Assembly (NCBI GenBank): GCA_018873245.2
Contig: JAEMBT020000004.1
Coordinates: 11,540,418-11,604,417, forward strand
DNA length: 64,000 nucleotides
DNA from: Archegozetes longisetosus
Taxonomy: Eukaryota; Arthropoda; Arachnida; Sarcoptiformes; Trhypochthoniidae
Direction: 5' to 3'
In this document: positions 51,833 to 62,346 of the stretch, in pieces
Layout: the number at the start of each line of letters is the position of its first letter
Numbering within the stretch: position 1 is the first letter of the stretch
Notes under the pieces: generated by a model
What the model saw: only the letters and a program-made list of their open reading frames with translations
Database searches by the model: none
Told to the model about the DNA's origin: nothing
Position numbers and translations under genes: made by a program

Positions 51833-53644
51833 TTGTGCCTATTGAAAGCCATGGTTGAAATGGTTGTAAAGTATGATTAAATGACAGTATAATAAGTGTG
51901 AGAAAAATGATTATAAAGAGTTTTTGTTTTATATTTTATTGCTCATATTATCTGATGTTATCTTAGAATTAAGAAACAATTCGATTGATATATTGTTATA
52001 ATAATAAAAACAAAAGACAATAGAAAGAAATATAAAGAGATTGAGATAAGGTATTGAAAGTGATTAGTGAAAGTGGTGGACAGGCATAATGTAAGTTTAT
52101 TAAGTTTTATGATATTACTAAATGCAATAAACGATAAACCGGCAAAACTATCAGTAATAAAAAGAAAAGCAAACTTACCGTCAAAAGACTAATTGTGATC
52201 CGTTATGTTGTAAAAGAGACAAAAATTGAAACATTTATGACTGTGAACTCTAAATGTGATTTACAATCTTTCGCTTTGCTACTAAAAACTTCTCAGTGGT
52301 ATATCTGTGTATGTAAAGGCCTGTCAACGTTTGTACGCGAGTGGGATTAAGTCTGGCATATTTTGTTGGTAAGCCTTGTAGTGTAAAGGTCTTGATTAGT
52401 AAAGGTATCACTCAATATAAATCGACTATGTTTTAAGATAACAACTCAGAAGATTACTGATCAATACTCTATACTGAGTACTTTTTCAAAAACTTTATCA
52501 ACAGTCGCAGAAGTTTGGATAAAATAAGACAAGCAATAAGTGCATTCAGCAGTAGCACTACAGGGAATTCGCCGTTGTCAACATGATTAACTCAAGTGTT
52601 GTGTTTTCATGATAAATTAATACATAAGAGACCCTGTCATTCAATTTTGATTGAGTAAACTTACCAAACTAATTCTAACACTGAGGAAATGTCCCGCTAC
52701 GTTTCAAATTCCTCTCGATCAACTGCAGTTCAGATTTTAAATCCTGTATTAGTTTAAGTTTTCAGCTCTAAAACTATTAGCAGTACTTTAGGATTTAATT
52801 GGGTTCTTAGCTCAACTAAAATCTTACCTTTTAATTAGTTATTTGAAGTTATTTATGAGAGGTTCTAACAATTTAACAAACCTAATTAACTTGACTCTCT
52901 ATCTCAACATACCTTATCAAACATTTCTAATTTAACAACTCTTGTATTAAATGTACTCAAACTAAACTTTTATATCTCTACAAAACGATTATTTCCAATA
53001 CAGATATTATTAATAAAGTTTGTCAAAACTTGTTTATATAAACTAATGGTAAATGTTATCTGATTCTAATTAATTTCTGTGTAACACTTGAGTGTCATAA
53101 ATTTCAAACTAACAGGATTAGAGTTTTTCCAAAGTCCATCATCGAAAGATTATTAAATTACATGATATAATGCAACTATTTTACATAAAGCTATTGTTAG
53201 AATAAATGTTTAGTTGCGCTTTGCTTTGTGTGTGCACTGCTTCTTCACCAGTAGATGCGTTTCAGTGATTAATGACATTTACTGTCGAGTTAGGATCACA
53301 TTTGAGAGAAGAAACACCCTTTCATGTAAATAAATAAACACACAATCGAAGAATTACTTGCAAAATAAATAAACAAAAGTTAAATAAGAGCTGTGGAATG
53401 GCAAATCTCATGACAATAGCAGATAAAGGCATACCTGAAATGTGTTTCAGAACAATTCAATGTTTAAACCATTTGAATTAATACCGACAAAACAAAAGAA
53501 TTTAATAAATAAATAGTTGAATAAAATAGATAAATAAACTTTTAAAACACTTTTAGTTCAGGAAATATTACAAAATCATAATGAATAGTATCTGAAAATT
53601 TTAAATAGAATCAACGAGATGCAACACAATTTATGAAATCTTTT
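51833..53644. other. intergenic region between FGFRL1-like and tetraspanin-like genes
   Basis: It presumably holds the FGFRL1-like promoter and 5' UTR and the 3' UTR of the tetraspanin-like gene. No open frame or RNA gene was recognised. A small GC-richer patch near 53,210-53,280 has a short minus-strand frame but no supported splice context. Confidence 0.6.
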
Positions 53645-54610
53645 TTACACGATTCCAGCTGTTGACGGCAACAAGAAATGGACTTTCAGAAGAAGAGCAC
53701 TTCCATCAAAGATCTTCTTGAAACTGAACTGATAAGCAATCAATGCGATCAACTTGTAGAGAGGGTAAAGACCATAACAGAAGTTCGAATATTCTGTCGG
53801 ATTAATTGAACCACGAATCGGAAGCCTATAGTTTCTGCAGTTGTCTTTAAAGCGACGAACATCAGACATGGAACAGTTGGTAGATGATTTGTCACAGCAT
53901 GAATGGGGAAGAATTTGCATGTTCTTCTTGAGCTCTTTACCATGTCCACTGTAGCCAGCATCTAGTGTATAATTAGCTTTAAGCCAGTCGGTAGCATCGT
54001 TCCAGCCACAACATTCCATCTTTTGCTGGAAATCATGAATCCCTCGTAGAGCTTGACGACCTGTAATATTATCGCACCACTGATCGAAACAGTTCTCGTC
54101 TGAATAGTTAGTCTTATAATTATGAACAGTTTTCATGTAAACTCTTGCTTCAATTACTTTGAAGTCGTCGTAACCTAATGTCAGTTGGGATATATATTGA
54201 GCCGTGATGAAGAGTAAAACAATGAGAGCATAGAGATCGTATCTGGTCAATATGCAAATATGTGTTGGCCTCTCATGAGTGCAATTAATCGTTTTATTAA
54301 TGAGATTTGAGGCACTCGATTGAGAGCTACTGCCTTGAAGCGAAACTTCGATCTTGGTTTTGCGCCAAGCAGGTCCGTATATGAATAACGATAAGATGAA
54401 CATAAAGTTCCCGAGAATACTCAATAGAATTAGATACGAGTAATAGAATGTTGGGAATCTGTTTTGGTCTTCAGTTTCTTGGAGTGATGCCGGGCCAAAG
54501 ATACAAATGAACGAGCGAAAAAATCCATCAAATATTTCTGCCGTAAAAGTGGTGACTATCAGGTAAATGAAAGCAACACAGAATATGACTTCTAACGCTA
54601 AACGATTCAT
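53645..54610 (-). CDS. tetraspanin-like membrane protein
   Basis: Single-exon frame of 321 residues beginning at ATG 54610. Hydrophobic helices lie at about 4-24, 55-79 and 126-146. They are followed by a large extracellular loop (about 147-285) with the tetraspanin hallmark ECCGW (CCG at 200-202), a second paired cysteine (CC at 238-239) and further cysteines at 174, 179, 246, 258 and 278. Several N-x-S/T sites are present. Tetraspanins organise membrane microdomains with integrins and other partners (family knowledge). Odd features: a long Ser/Asn-rich segment (about 85-115, with an HERP stretch) between helices 2 and 3, and a C-terminus in which the expected fourth helix is interrupted by FKK and by charged residues. 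The true 3' end may involve a splice or a frameshift I could not resolve. A divergent peripherin/Tsp-type member is the likeliest identity. Confidence 0.78.
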   Translation of the reverse strand: MNRLALEVIFCVAFIYLIVTTFTAEIFDGFFRSFICIFGPASLQETEDQNRFPTFYYSYLILLSILGNFMFILSLFIYGPAWRKTKIEVSLQGSSSQSSASNLINKTINCTHERPTHICILTRYDLYALIVLLFITAQYISQLTLGYDDFKVIEARVYMKTVHNYKTNYSDENCFDQWCDNITGRQALRGIHDFQQKMECCGWNDATDWLKANYTLDAGYSGHGKELKKNMQILPHSCCDKSSTNCSMSDVRRFKDNCRNYRLPIRGSINPTEYSNFCYGLYPLYKLIALIAYQFSFKKIFDGSALLLKVHFLLPSTAGIV

Positions 54611-55638
54611 AGTTCGATGTCAATACTTCATAAGCTATATGGTTAAAGATTCCCTAGATATAAACTAGATTTTCAATTTACTGATTGCGAATGCCACAAC
54701 AAAGGCCTTTTGAGTAACGATTATTTTGTGAGTTGAAATTTAACCGAAATGAAATCTTTTCATATTGTTTACATAACCTGAAAGTATTATTGTCTCGTGC
54801 AATTCAATTAATTAACCAAAAGGGCCCTAATGAAGAGCTCTGGTTGCATAGTTACGTTTCGCGCTCACCTAAATTTAATTGCAATTAGAAATATAGTATG
54901 TCATGTAAGCATTTTTATAAGCACGTCTTTGTTTTATTATAAATGGGTCAGTGTATGTAAGCTTAGGCAAGATGAACGATTCATTTTTGACTTAAACTGA
55001 TTGAACTAGTCAATCAACTCAATACCCACTGATTGTTCAGTTTGAACTGATTAATACAGATAAAACACTCCCGACTATGCTTTTAGTAAGATTTAATTAG
55101 TACTCATCCAAATGAAGATAAGGCGTGAGAATATCTACACAGAAAATATAGTTTGACCTAAATTATTAGTCTATTGCTAGTAATGCAAATCTAAACTAGT
55201 AAATAGTCATTCAATTTTAAGATTTTGAAACAACTCTAAAGTTGAAGGAATGTCTCAATTTTTTCAACGTTCGAATTCAGATTTTTATATTTGAACGTAG
55301 TGGCCGAGTCAGTAGAGACTGAGGGTCAACAGACACTCCAATTCAAGTCTGTCGCTAACTTGGCTAAAGAGTTGTTTAATTTTGTTGTAATAATTGCTAC
55401 AAAACCGGTAAAAGTACATTATAATTCAAGTTAAAAATGATTATACAACAGATTTTAGTGAGAAAAGTACATATTCAATCAAAACCAATATTATAAGCAG
55501 ATTGACTCTTAGTTTTGCGACTCGTAATGAATTTGCTACTCGTCAAGTTTGCGTATAAGAAACATGATCCCAACAAACTTAGCTATTAGAATGAATGCCC
55601 TCTAGAGGTGGTTTGGTTCAAATCTTATTAGCTGTTTT
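54611..55638. other. intergenic region upstream of the tetraspanin-like gene
   Basis: AT-rich, presumably containing the promoter of the tetraspanin-like gene. The only structure noticed is a tRNA-like segment at 55296-55360, listed separately. Confidence 0.6.
55296..55360 (+). repeat. tRNA-like segment, possible SINE head or tRNA relic
   Basis: TGGCCGAGTCAG (55301-55312) resembles a pol III A box of Ser/Leu tRNAs, and ATTCAAGTCT (55341-55350) resembles a B box at a suitable distance. A 6-bp stem (ACAGAC/GTCTGT) encloses the B-box region, but a normal T-stem and acceptor stem do not form. It is therefore unlikely to be a working tRNA gene. Confidence 0.25.
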
Positions 55639-55814
55639 GGCATCGTCTATTAGTAACGTTACGCTGAGAGGGGGTAGGGGTGTCTGGAGCTAAATGTAAC
55701 AAATCGTAACATGAGGGTGTGGTGGTGTTAAAGCCTTGCGAACGACGGCGTAACGTGGGGTGGGGGTCTGAACGAAAAGATCATTTTGGCGCAACGTTAT
55801 TAATGGATGACGCC
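55639..55814 (+). mobile_element. palindromic MITE, copy A
   Basis: A 176-bp unit bounded by 26-bp imperfect terminal inverted repeats: GGCATCGTCTATTAGTAACG.. at the left and its counterpart ending ..TTAATGGATGACGCC at the right. The inside is G-rich on the plus strand with GGGGGTAGGGGTG and ATGAGGGTGTGGTGG tracts. There is no coding capacity. Short T runs flank both ends, so a target duplication is possible but not certain. Confidence 0.75.
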
Positions 55815-55852
55815 TTTGGAATATTAGTAGAATATGGAATAATAGCATTAAA

Positions 55853-56970
55853 GGCATTGTCCATTAATAATGTTACGCCAAAGTGGCCTTTTCGTTCGGC
55901 CTCCTACCCTATGTTACGTCATCGTTCGCAAGGCTTTAACACCACCCCCTAGATGGAACGTTACATTCTTTTTCAAACCCTTAGTTTATGAGTATTTCGC
56001 ACATAATACGAAAATAATGCGAAATTTGATGCATTTTTATTATAAGAATATCATTATTAGTGAGATTAATCAATAAATTGAACTTAATAATTATTTAATT
56101 GTGATTTTTATGCAAGAAAACTAAGTAAAAGAATGCAGATCCACAATAGAGCTCGAACATGAGCTAAATTTTCAAACCCAACCCAGCCCGTGCCCGTAAG
56201 GGTTTATAAACGGGTTACGCGTAAAAAACCTGTACAACCCATAAAAATGACAAATGTTCATAATTCAATATTTTATCAAAGGGCATCCGTTACTACAATT
56301 CATTACTATAAAATTATTGTATTCTATCAGTTATTTTTTACAGAAATCAAAGTTTGATCTTGTAAATAGTAATTTACCCACATTACTTGGATCAAGAGAT
56401 GACCTTTTATCAGATAATGAAATACAAGCGTAGCTAAGGTTTTCTCGCTAAATAAATTTGTACCAGGAATTGATAGCAAACGCCTTAAAATTATGAAAAC
56501 ACACGGATATTTGAGTTTATTTTGTGCCCAAAATTGCATTATTGGAATGCTTAGTATGAAACTATACGTTAAATCCAAATAATTTTGTACTTCAACATAA
56601 CTCCCATTGATTGAGACTGTTTTCTCTGCAATATGAACAAAGTGTTCGAGACCGAAGAGTCAACTTTAACATCAGTAGTAATACTTTTATCAGGAGTTTG
56701 TGTATTTTAGATATTAATACTTTCTGCAGTTGATTTCAATAAATTGATCTACATAATTAGCGTTTAATTTTTAGAACAAAAAAAAATATTTATGTATGGG
56801 TTTTCGAGAAAAAATTTTCAAACCCGACCCAAACCCATACGGGTTTAGGGTTTCATTCTCGACCTCTAGTTCACAAGCCTTCAAACCCTACCCCCTCATG
56901 TTACAATCTGTTACATTTAGCTCTTGATACCCCTAACCCCTTGAGCATAACGTTATTAATGGACAATGCC
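55853..56970 (-). mobile_element. palindromic MITE, copy B, inverted and split by about 0.9 kb
   Basis: The two halves of copy A recur in reverse orientation: the right half inverted at 55853-55950, the left half inverted at 56869-56970. Between them lie about 918 bases of unrelated AT-rich DNA. The segments flanking the insertion (55924-55950 and 56869-56896) are diverged direct copies of the same MITE interval, so it is present on both sides of the insertion. The insertion contains two related tracts of CAAACCC/ACCCA units near 56,170-56,220 and 56,810-56,850. Copies A and B together make 55721-55946 a hairpin with arms of about 95 bp. Confidence 0.65.
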
Positions 56971-57633
56971 TGGCACTGGTATCGCTACTTTTGTGGAAGG
57001 ATTACGTTTTCATAGTAGTAAATGTTAATCGAGCGATCGATCACTTTAATCATACAATACGATCATTGATGGCAATTGTAGAAAAACCTATGTATTTATA
57101 ATTGAACTTTGTTCAACTTTTCGAGTGCCAACTAATAGGACGCTCAAATATTTTGTTAGTCAATCAGAGATGGTCAACAATTTTAAAAAGGCGCGCCTTC
57201 CAAGTCATATTTTCACTCCTTTTATGATCATTTTTCTTATCACAAACTACGGCGTTTAAAATCTGTGCTGATCTGTGATTGTATTGAATAATAGAAAATT
57301 CTAGACTCAATCGCGTCACATCAGATATACTAAAACTGACGTAATTTAAGCTGTTATGAAATAGTTTGAATCTTCTAGAAAGTAAAGTCTGCGTTTGCTG
57401 TTTATAGTACTCATTTTATTGAGAAATTGTGTACAAAAATTTAGTCTATTTGATGAATGCATTCAGACATTAGAAATTCGATATGAGTTAATGTCAATAA
57501 CTCTGAACGAATAATTAAAATAATACATGACTTGTCATTCATTTCACGATTCACTGAACTTTGAGTTTTGTTTTTTGTTGAATAAAAATATATTATTGAA
57601 TAAATAGAAACTGTTGTTAAAGTTGTCTGAAAG
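56971..57633. other. HERC4 upstream region
   Basis: AT-rich interval between the MITE pair and the HERC4 start codon. It presumably contains promoter and 5' UTR; no distinct element was identified. Confidence 0.5.
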
Positions 57634-60600
57634 ATGACAAAAGTGTTCTGTTTTGGTAACACGTCGAACGGAGAGTTAGGTTTAGGTGGTATTGAAGACG
57701 AACACATATTAAGACCACGGAAACAGAAACTTCCGATCGACAAGAAGAAGTACAAAATAAAACAATTGTCTTCTGGACGCAATCACACTTTAATTCTATT
57801 GCATAACGAGTCGATTGAGTCGAGTCTGGTTCTGAGTTGTGGTTCAAATGAAAGATTACAATTGGGCCGAATTGGAAGTTGGAAGAAATTCGAACAGATT
57901 GATGCCCTCTCTCAGCATCTGGTGGTTCGGATATGTTGTGGCGCTAATCACTCGTTGGCGTTGACCGAAGCCGGACAGATATTCTCCTGGGGGTGTAATA
58001 TATTCGGACAATTGGGTTACAATTAATTGATTTGTTTCTTGCGTGCATTTATTAATAAATCGCTAAACCTGTTGTTTCGTTTGACATTCAGGTATTGGTA
58101 ACAAAGAGGATGAAGCAGTTGAAAAGCCGTCGTTAGTGAAGAAATTGGCAGCAGAACATGTCGTACAAATTGCTTGTGGAGGAAACCACAGCTTAGCCCT
58201 CACTAAAAGTATTAATTAACGACTTTAGTTGTGATCTCAGTATTGTTACTGTTTGCAAATATATTTGAGTTCAGTTTATACCGATAGTCAGACTTGACGT
58301 AAACAAGCAGAGCATTGCTGTCGAACGTAAACTGTGCTAATACTGGGGTTCCATCACTACTTAAGACGTACTGACACTTCATACTTGATATTGACGCCTA
58401 ATTTAACGCTATTTTGTTTAAGATTTGTTTTCTATTCTATAAAACTTTTCGTGCAATAAATTGAGAATAATTTTATAATTTTAGGGGGTTTCATATATTC
58501 TTGGGGCTCAAATGCTTTTGGACAAGTAAGGCATCCGTTCATATAAACTTGTTAACTAATGAAGTAATTTTATAATAAATAGTTAGGAAATGCAATGAGA
58601 GGCAATTGTGAAAACAGTCCCATAGAAATAGTATCACTTCGTTGTGTTCCGATTCGTTTATTATCTGCGGGCGGTTCTCACTCGGCTGTTTTGTCATATA
58701 CTGGAACTATATATATGTGGGGCAAAAATGAATTCGGACAGTTAGGGCTGAATGACACTCATATTAGAGTTATCCCTACAGTTTTGTCAAGTCTACGCTC
58801 ACAAAAAATTGCTTTCATTGATTGTGGTGAAGACCATTCGGTGGCCCTGACGTTTGATGGAGGTCTTTATACATGGGGTGCAGGAATGTACGGCCAGTTG
58901 GGTCACGCCAAGAATACAAATGAAATACTTCCGCGTCGAGTGTTCGAACTGATGGGGAGTAATGTCACTCAAGTCTCTTGTGGTCGTTGCCATACGTTGG
59001 CTTGTGTTGGATCTAATGGTAGAGTCTATGCATTTGGTCTGAACGGTTCGGGACAACTTGGAATCGGTACTCAAATCAGTAAATTTGCTCCGATCAATGT
59101 GACCGGAGAGTGGATTGAGTTGAATGTTAAAGATCTGACTGTCAGAAACATTGCCGGATCTCTATTGCCTATCGTTAAGGAAAGTCTTCCAAATACTCCA
59201 AATCAAAACAGTCCGCGAAAAGAAAGAAGTCCTGCAAATGATAGACCAGTGAGTTCTAGAAGTGAATCAAATAGTCCAGCCTCTGATATGTCAATTGACG
59301 AGATATCCGATAACGAAGATGTTAATACCGATGAGATGAATGCAGATTCAATTGTTATTGAAGAGCCTGAAGAAAACATGAGACAAAAACTGGTCGAAAA
59401 AATACCCAGTTTTGTGTGCACTACAGATACAATCTTGTCGACAAAACCTGATTTAATAGAAATAGACGAATATGTATCAGATCCAGACTCAGACAGTCAG
59501 TTACATGATGAAAAACAACATTTAGTATTGAGTGAAGTGGTCGCGAGTAAAGGGGATCAGAGTTTTGTCTTAGTGGAACGACTCACTGATAAGTCAAAGC
59601 CTAAAGATTTTCGATTCAACAATACATATGAAGAAATCTACAAATTATCGAACTCTATTTTCGAAGAATTGAAAAGTTTTTCCAAAGACGTGGCCATACC
59701 TTTAGATAAAGTCGATTATATTGAAAACGTTTTTAGTTCTGTTTCGTGTTGGAACGCCAGTTATATTAATTATTACGATAAAAATTTTTTACCTTCTGTT
59801 GACTGGAATTCAGTTCTTCATGGTTTCCATTGTATAGAAGAAGCAGAAAATAGTCGTATTAATGAACTAATACTTCAGTCTATTTTGAAGATCATACCTG
59901 AATTGCCAAATATTTACGATGAAAATTCATTAGATCCTGAAATACTTCGTATTTATCTGCTTTTACCGTTCTTTCATATCTTCAGAACTGGAATCAAATC
60001 TCCCGATATTATGAAAGACTTGATTGCCGGCTATTCAAAAGCTGTGATTCGTTTAAGTGACTTTGCAAGAGATGTACTTATTGACTGGTGGACTAAATTA
60101 GATGAGAGATATTTCAAAGATTTAGTTAAAATTTATAAGAAAAGTGTTGAGGAGTTGTTGGGTATTCAGGACAGACAAAATCAGAATGATCAGCAAAGCC
60201 TGAAAATCGATCCTCAACTACACTATAATTTGGGACATTGTCTTAATTTAATGGCTTTATTAAATAAAGCAAACCAAAAGATTTGCAAAATTTCTTACAA
60301 AGAGTTTTATATCGAAGGAATTAGTGAAAAATTTGACGTAAAACTCGATTATATTCATTGGTTGAGTGCGAGGGCTCGAAATCAGATGCAGAGAAATCAA
60401 GATAGAAATACTCTTTACTTATGTGACTATGCGTTCATTTTCGATCCTCCTGCAAAAACACTTATTCTTGCAACTGATTCGGCGATTCAGCAACAGAACG
60501 CTGCCGAGAGTTCATTGTATCGTGGTTTAGTGCCTTTCTCTTTTCTTTTAGGTGGCGAAGGAGTTGTTGTTACGAACCCTTATTTAGTGCTGTCTGTCAG

Positions 60601-61777
60601 TAGAAAGACTATATTACAGGAAACTATTAATCATTTGTGTAGTCGAAGTAAAAATCCTTCCGAATTTAAGAAACCATTAAAAGTCATTTTTGAAGGCGAA
60701 GAAGCGATTGATGCGGGTGCCGGCATGAAGAAAGAGTTCTTTTTATTACTAATGAAGGAAATGCTCGATCAACAGTATGGAATGTTTATTGAGTACAAAG
60801 AGAGTCATTCTATCTGGTTCCATCCCGGAGCTGTCGGAGATCAGGAAGACTTAACCATGTATTATCTGGTTGGCATTGTTTGTGGCCTTGCTATCTATAA
60901 TCAAGTTATCATCTATTTACCGTTTCCCTTAGTCTTATATAAAAAACTTTTGAATGAACCCTTAGATATCGATGATCTAAATAGTTTGGATCCAATACTG
61001 GTTAAAAATCTTAAAGAAATTCTTGAAACTACTTATAATGAAGAAGAATTTAATGCAATTTATGGTGACTTGAATTTCACAATAACTCTTCCATGTTATG
61101 GTTCAAAAGCTGAGTTCGAGCTCGAAAAGGATGGCAAGCAGAAAGCTCTGAACTATAATAATCGATTCGATTACGTTAAACTTTATTGGAATTATATATT
61201 GAACGAATCAGTCAAACAACAATTCGAGTCATTCAAAGCTGGATTCAATAAAGTTCTTGATGCGGGAATTCTTCAATTGTTCCATGCTGAAGAGTTAATG
61301 CAGCTCGTGACCGGTCAAGAAGTCTATGATTGGGTAGTTATGGAAAAGTCGGCCACAGAATATAAGCCCCCATTCAGTGCCAGTCATCCAACTATTACTA
61401 AATTTTGGAATGTTTTTCATTCATTTTCAAATGAGCAAAAGAAAAAGTTTTTACTATTCCTCACTGGCTCTGATCGCGTTCCTATTTTAGGAATGAAAGC
61501 ACTAAAGGTATTGATTCTCAGTCATTCAATACAAATTGAAGCTAATTTTTGATCAGACTTTTTACTGAGCCTCAGATTTGCTCTAAAGCCCAAAATTTAA
61601 TTATTTTTGTTCATTCAGATATTGATTCAACCAATGAAAGTGAGTGACGATCACTTACCAGTGGCTCACACTTGCTTTAATGTGCTTGATTTACCTGAAG
61701 AATACAGTTCTGAAGATAAACTACGAGACAAACTACTCCAAGCTATTGAGCACACACATGGATTCGCCCTCGCATGA
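57634..61777 (+). CDS. HERC4: HERC4-like E3 ubiquitin ligase (RCC1 repeats plus HECT domain)
   Basis: HECT-type E3 ligase: takes ubiquitin from an E2 onto a catalytic cysteine, then onto substrates, acting in the cytosol. Exons 57634-58015, 58092-58208, 58485-58525, 58583-61507 and 61619-61777 give 1,207 residues (human HERC4 about 1,057). RCC1 repeats fill about residues 1-375, each with the G-Q-L-G signature (for example [24 protein letters not shown]) and the HERC3/4 start [18 protein letters not shown] Ser/Asp/Glu-rich insert (about 380-490) follows and explains much of the extra length. The HECT domain covers about 860-1207. The last intron (111 bp) must be removed to add the HECT C-tail with the catalytic cysteine 1174 in HTCFN. 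Read without this splice, the frame ends at 61552 and lacks that cysteine. It is convergent with the hemopexin-like gene. Confidence 0.96.
58212..58382 (-). other. antisense 56-codon open frame inside HERC4 intron 2
   Basis: The second HERC4 intron (276 bp) holds an ATG-initiated minus-strand frame, starting at 58382 and ending at TAA 58214-58212. It encodes 56 residues, including [20 protein letters not shown]. Base composition is richer in GC than other introns here. The frame could be a nested microprotein, an exon fragment of an inserted pseudogene, or chance. I recognise no family. Confidence 0.2.
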
Positions 61778-62346
61778 CATTATTGAGATACGAATATGCC
61801 TTTACAGTACATGCAGTCTAATTATTAGTGTTGGATAAAATTTGGAAACTAACGGATGTTTATTTTTTGCAAACTAGATATTTTTGAGCAATAAGATTAT
61901 TCACTGTTTGTTAATAAGATTAAAATATATTAGTGCCGAAAACGATCAACAAATTTGTTGAATTCATACCTGTTTCTATAATTTTGTGAAACATTCAAGT
62001 TCTCAATGGTTTATGCAATATTTCGTTGTTAAAAAGATTTTATTGAGATAAAATGTTTCAGTTATTAAAAAATTAATAAATTGAATTATTAATTATAATT
62101 GTACATTTATTTGATATCAAAAACGTGGAGTGTGTGCACAGAATTGACTTACTTCGAGTGAACTCGTGCGTTGATAAAATGTTTACCAAATATTCGAATC
62201 GGTTCGAAATCAACACAAATATTCATTTTATATAAAATTGTCTGGCATCAAATAATAGAAATATTCAAAAATTTAGTACAAAAACGAGTTTTTTAACTTA
62301 AAGAATATGTTTTGTACAAAAAAAGTGGTTTAAAAATAAGATTTAG
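61778..62346. other. spacer between convergent HERC4 and hemopexin-like genes
   Basis: 569 bp of AT-rich sequence that should contain both 3' UTRs. An AATAAA at 62075-62080 could serve HERC4. Nothing else was recognised. Confidence 0.6.

Noticed and set aside
61644-61838. Open frame overlapping the last HERC4 exon
   Set aside because: It is out of frame with the HECT C-tail that contains the catalytic cysteine.
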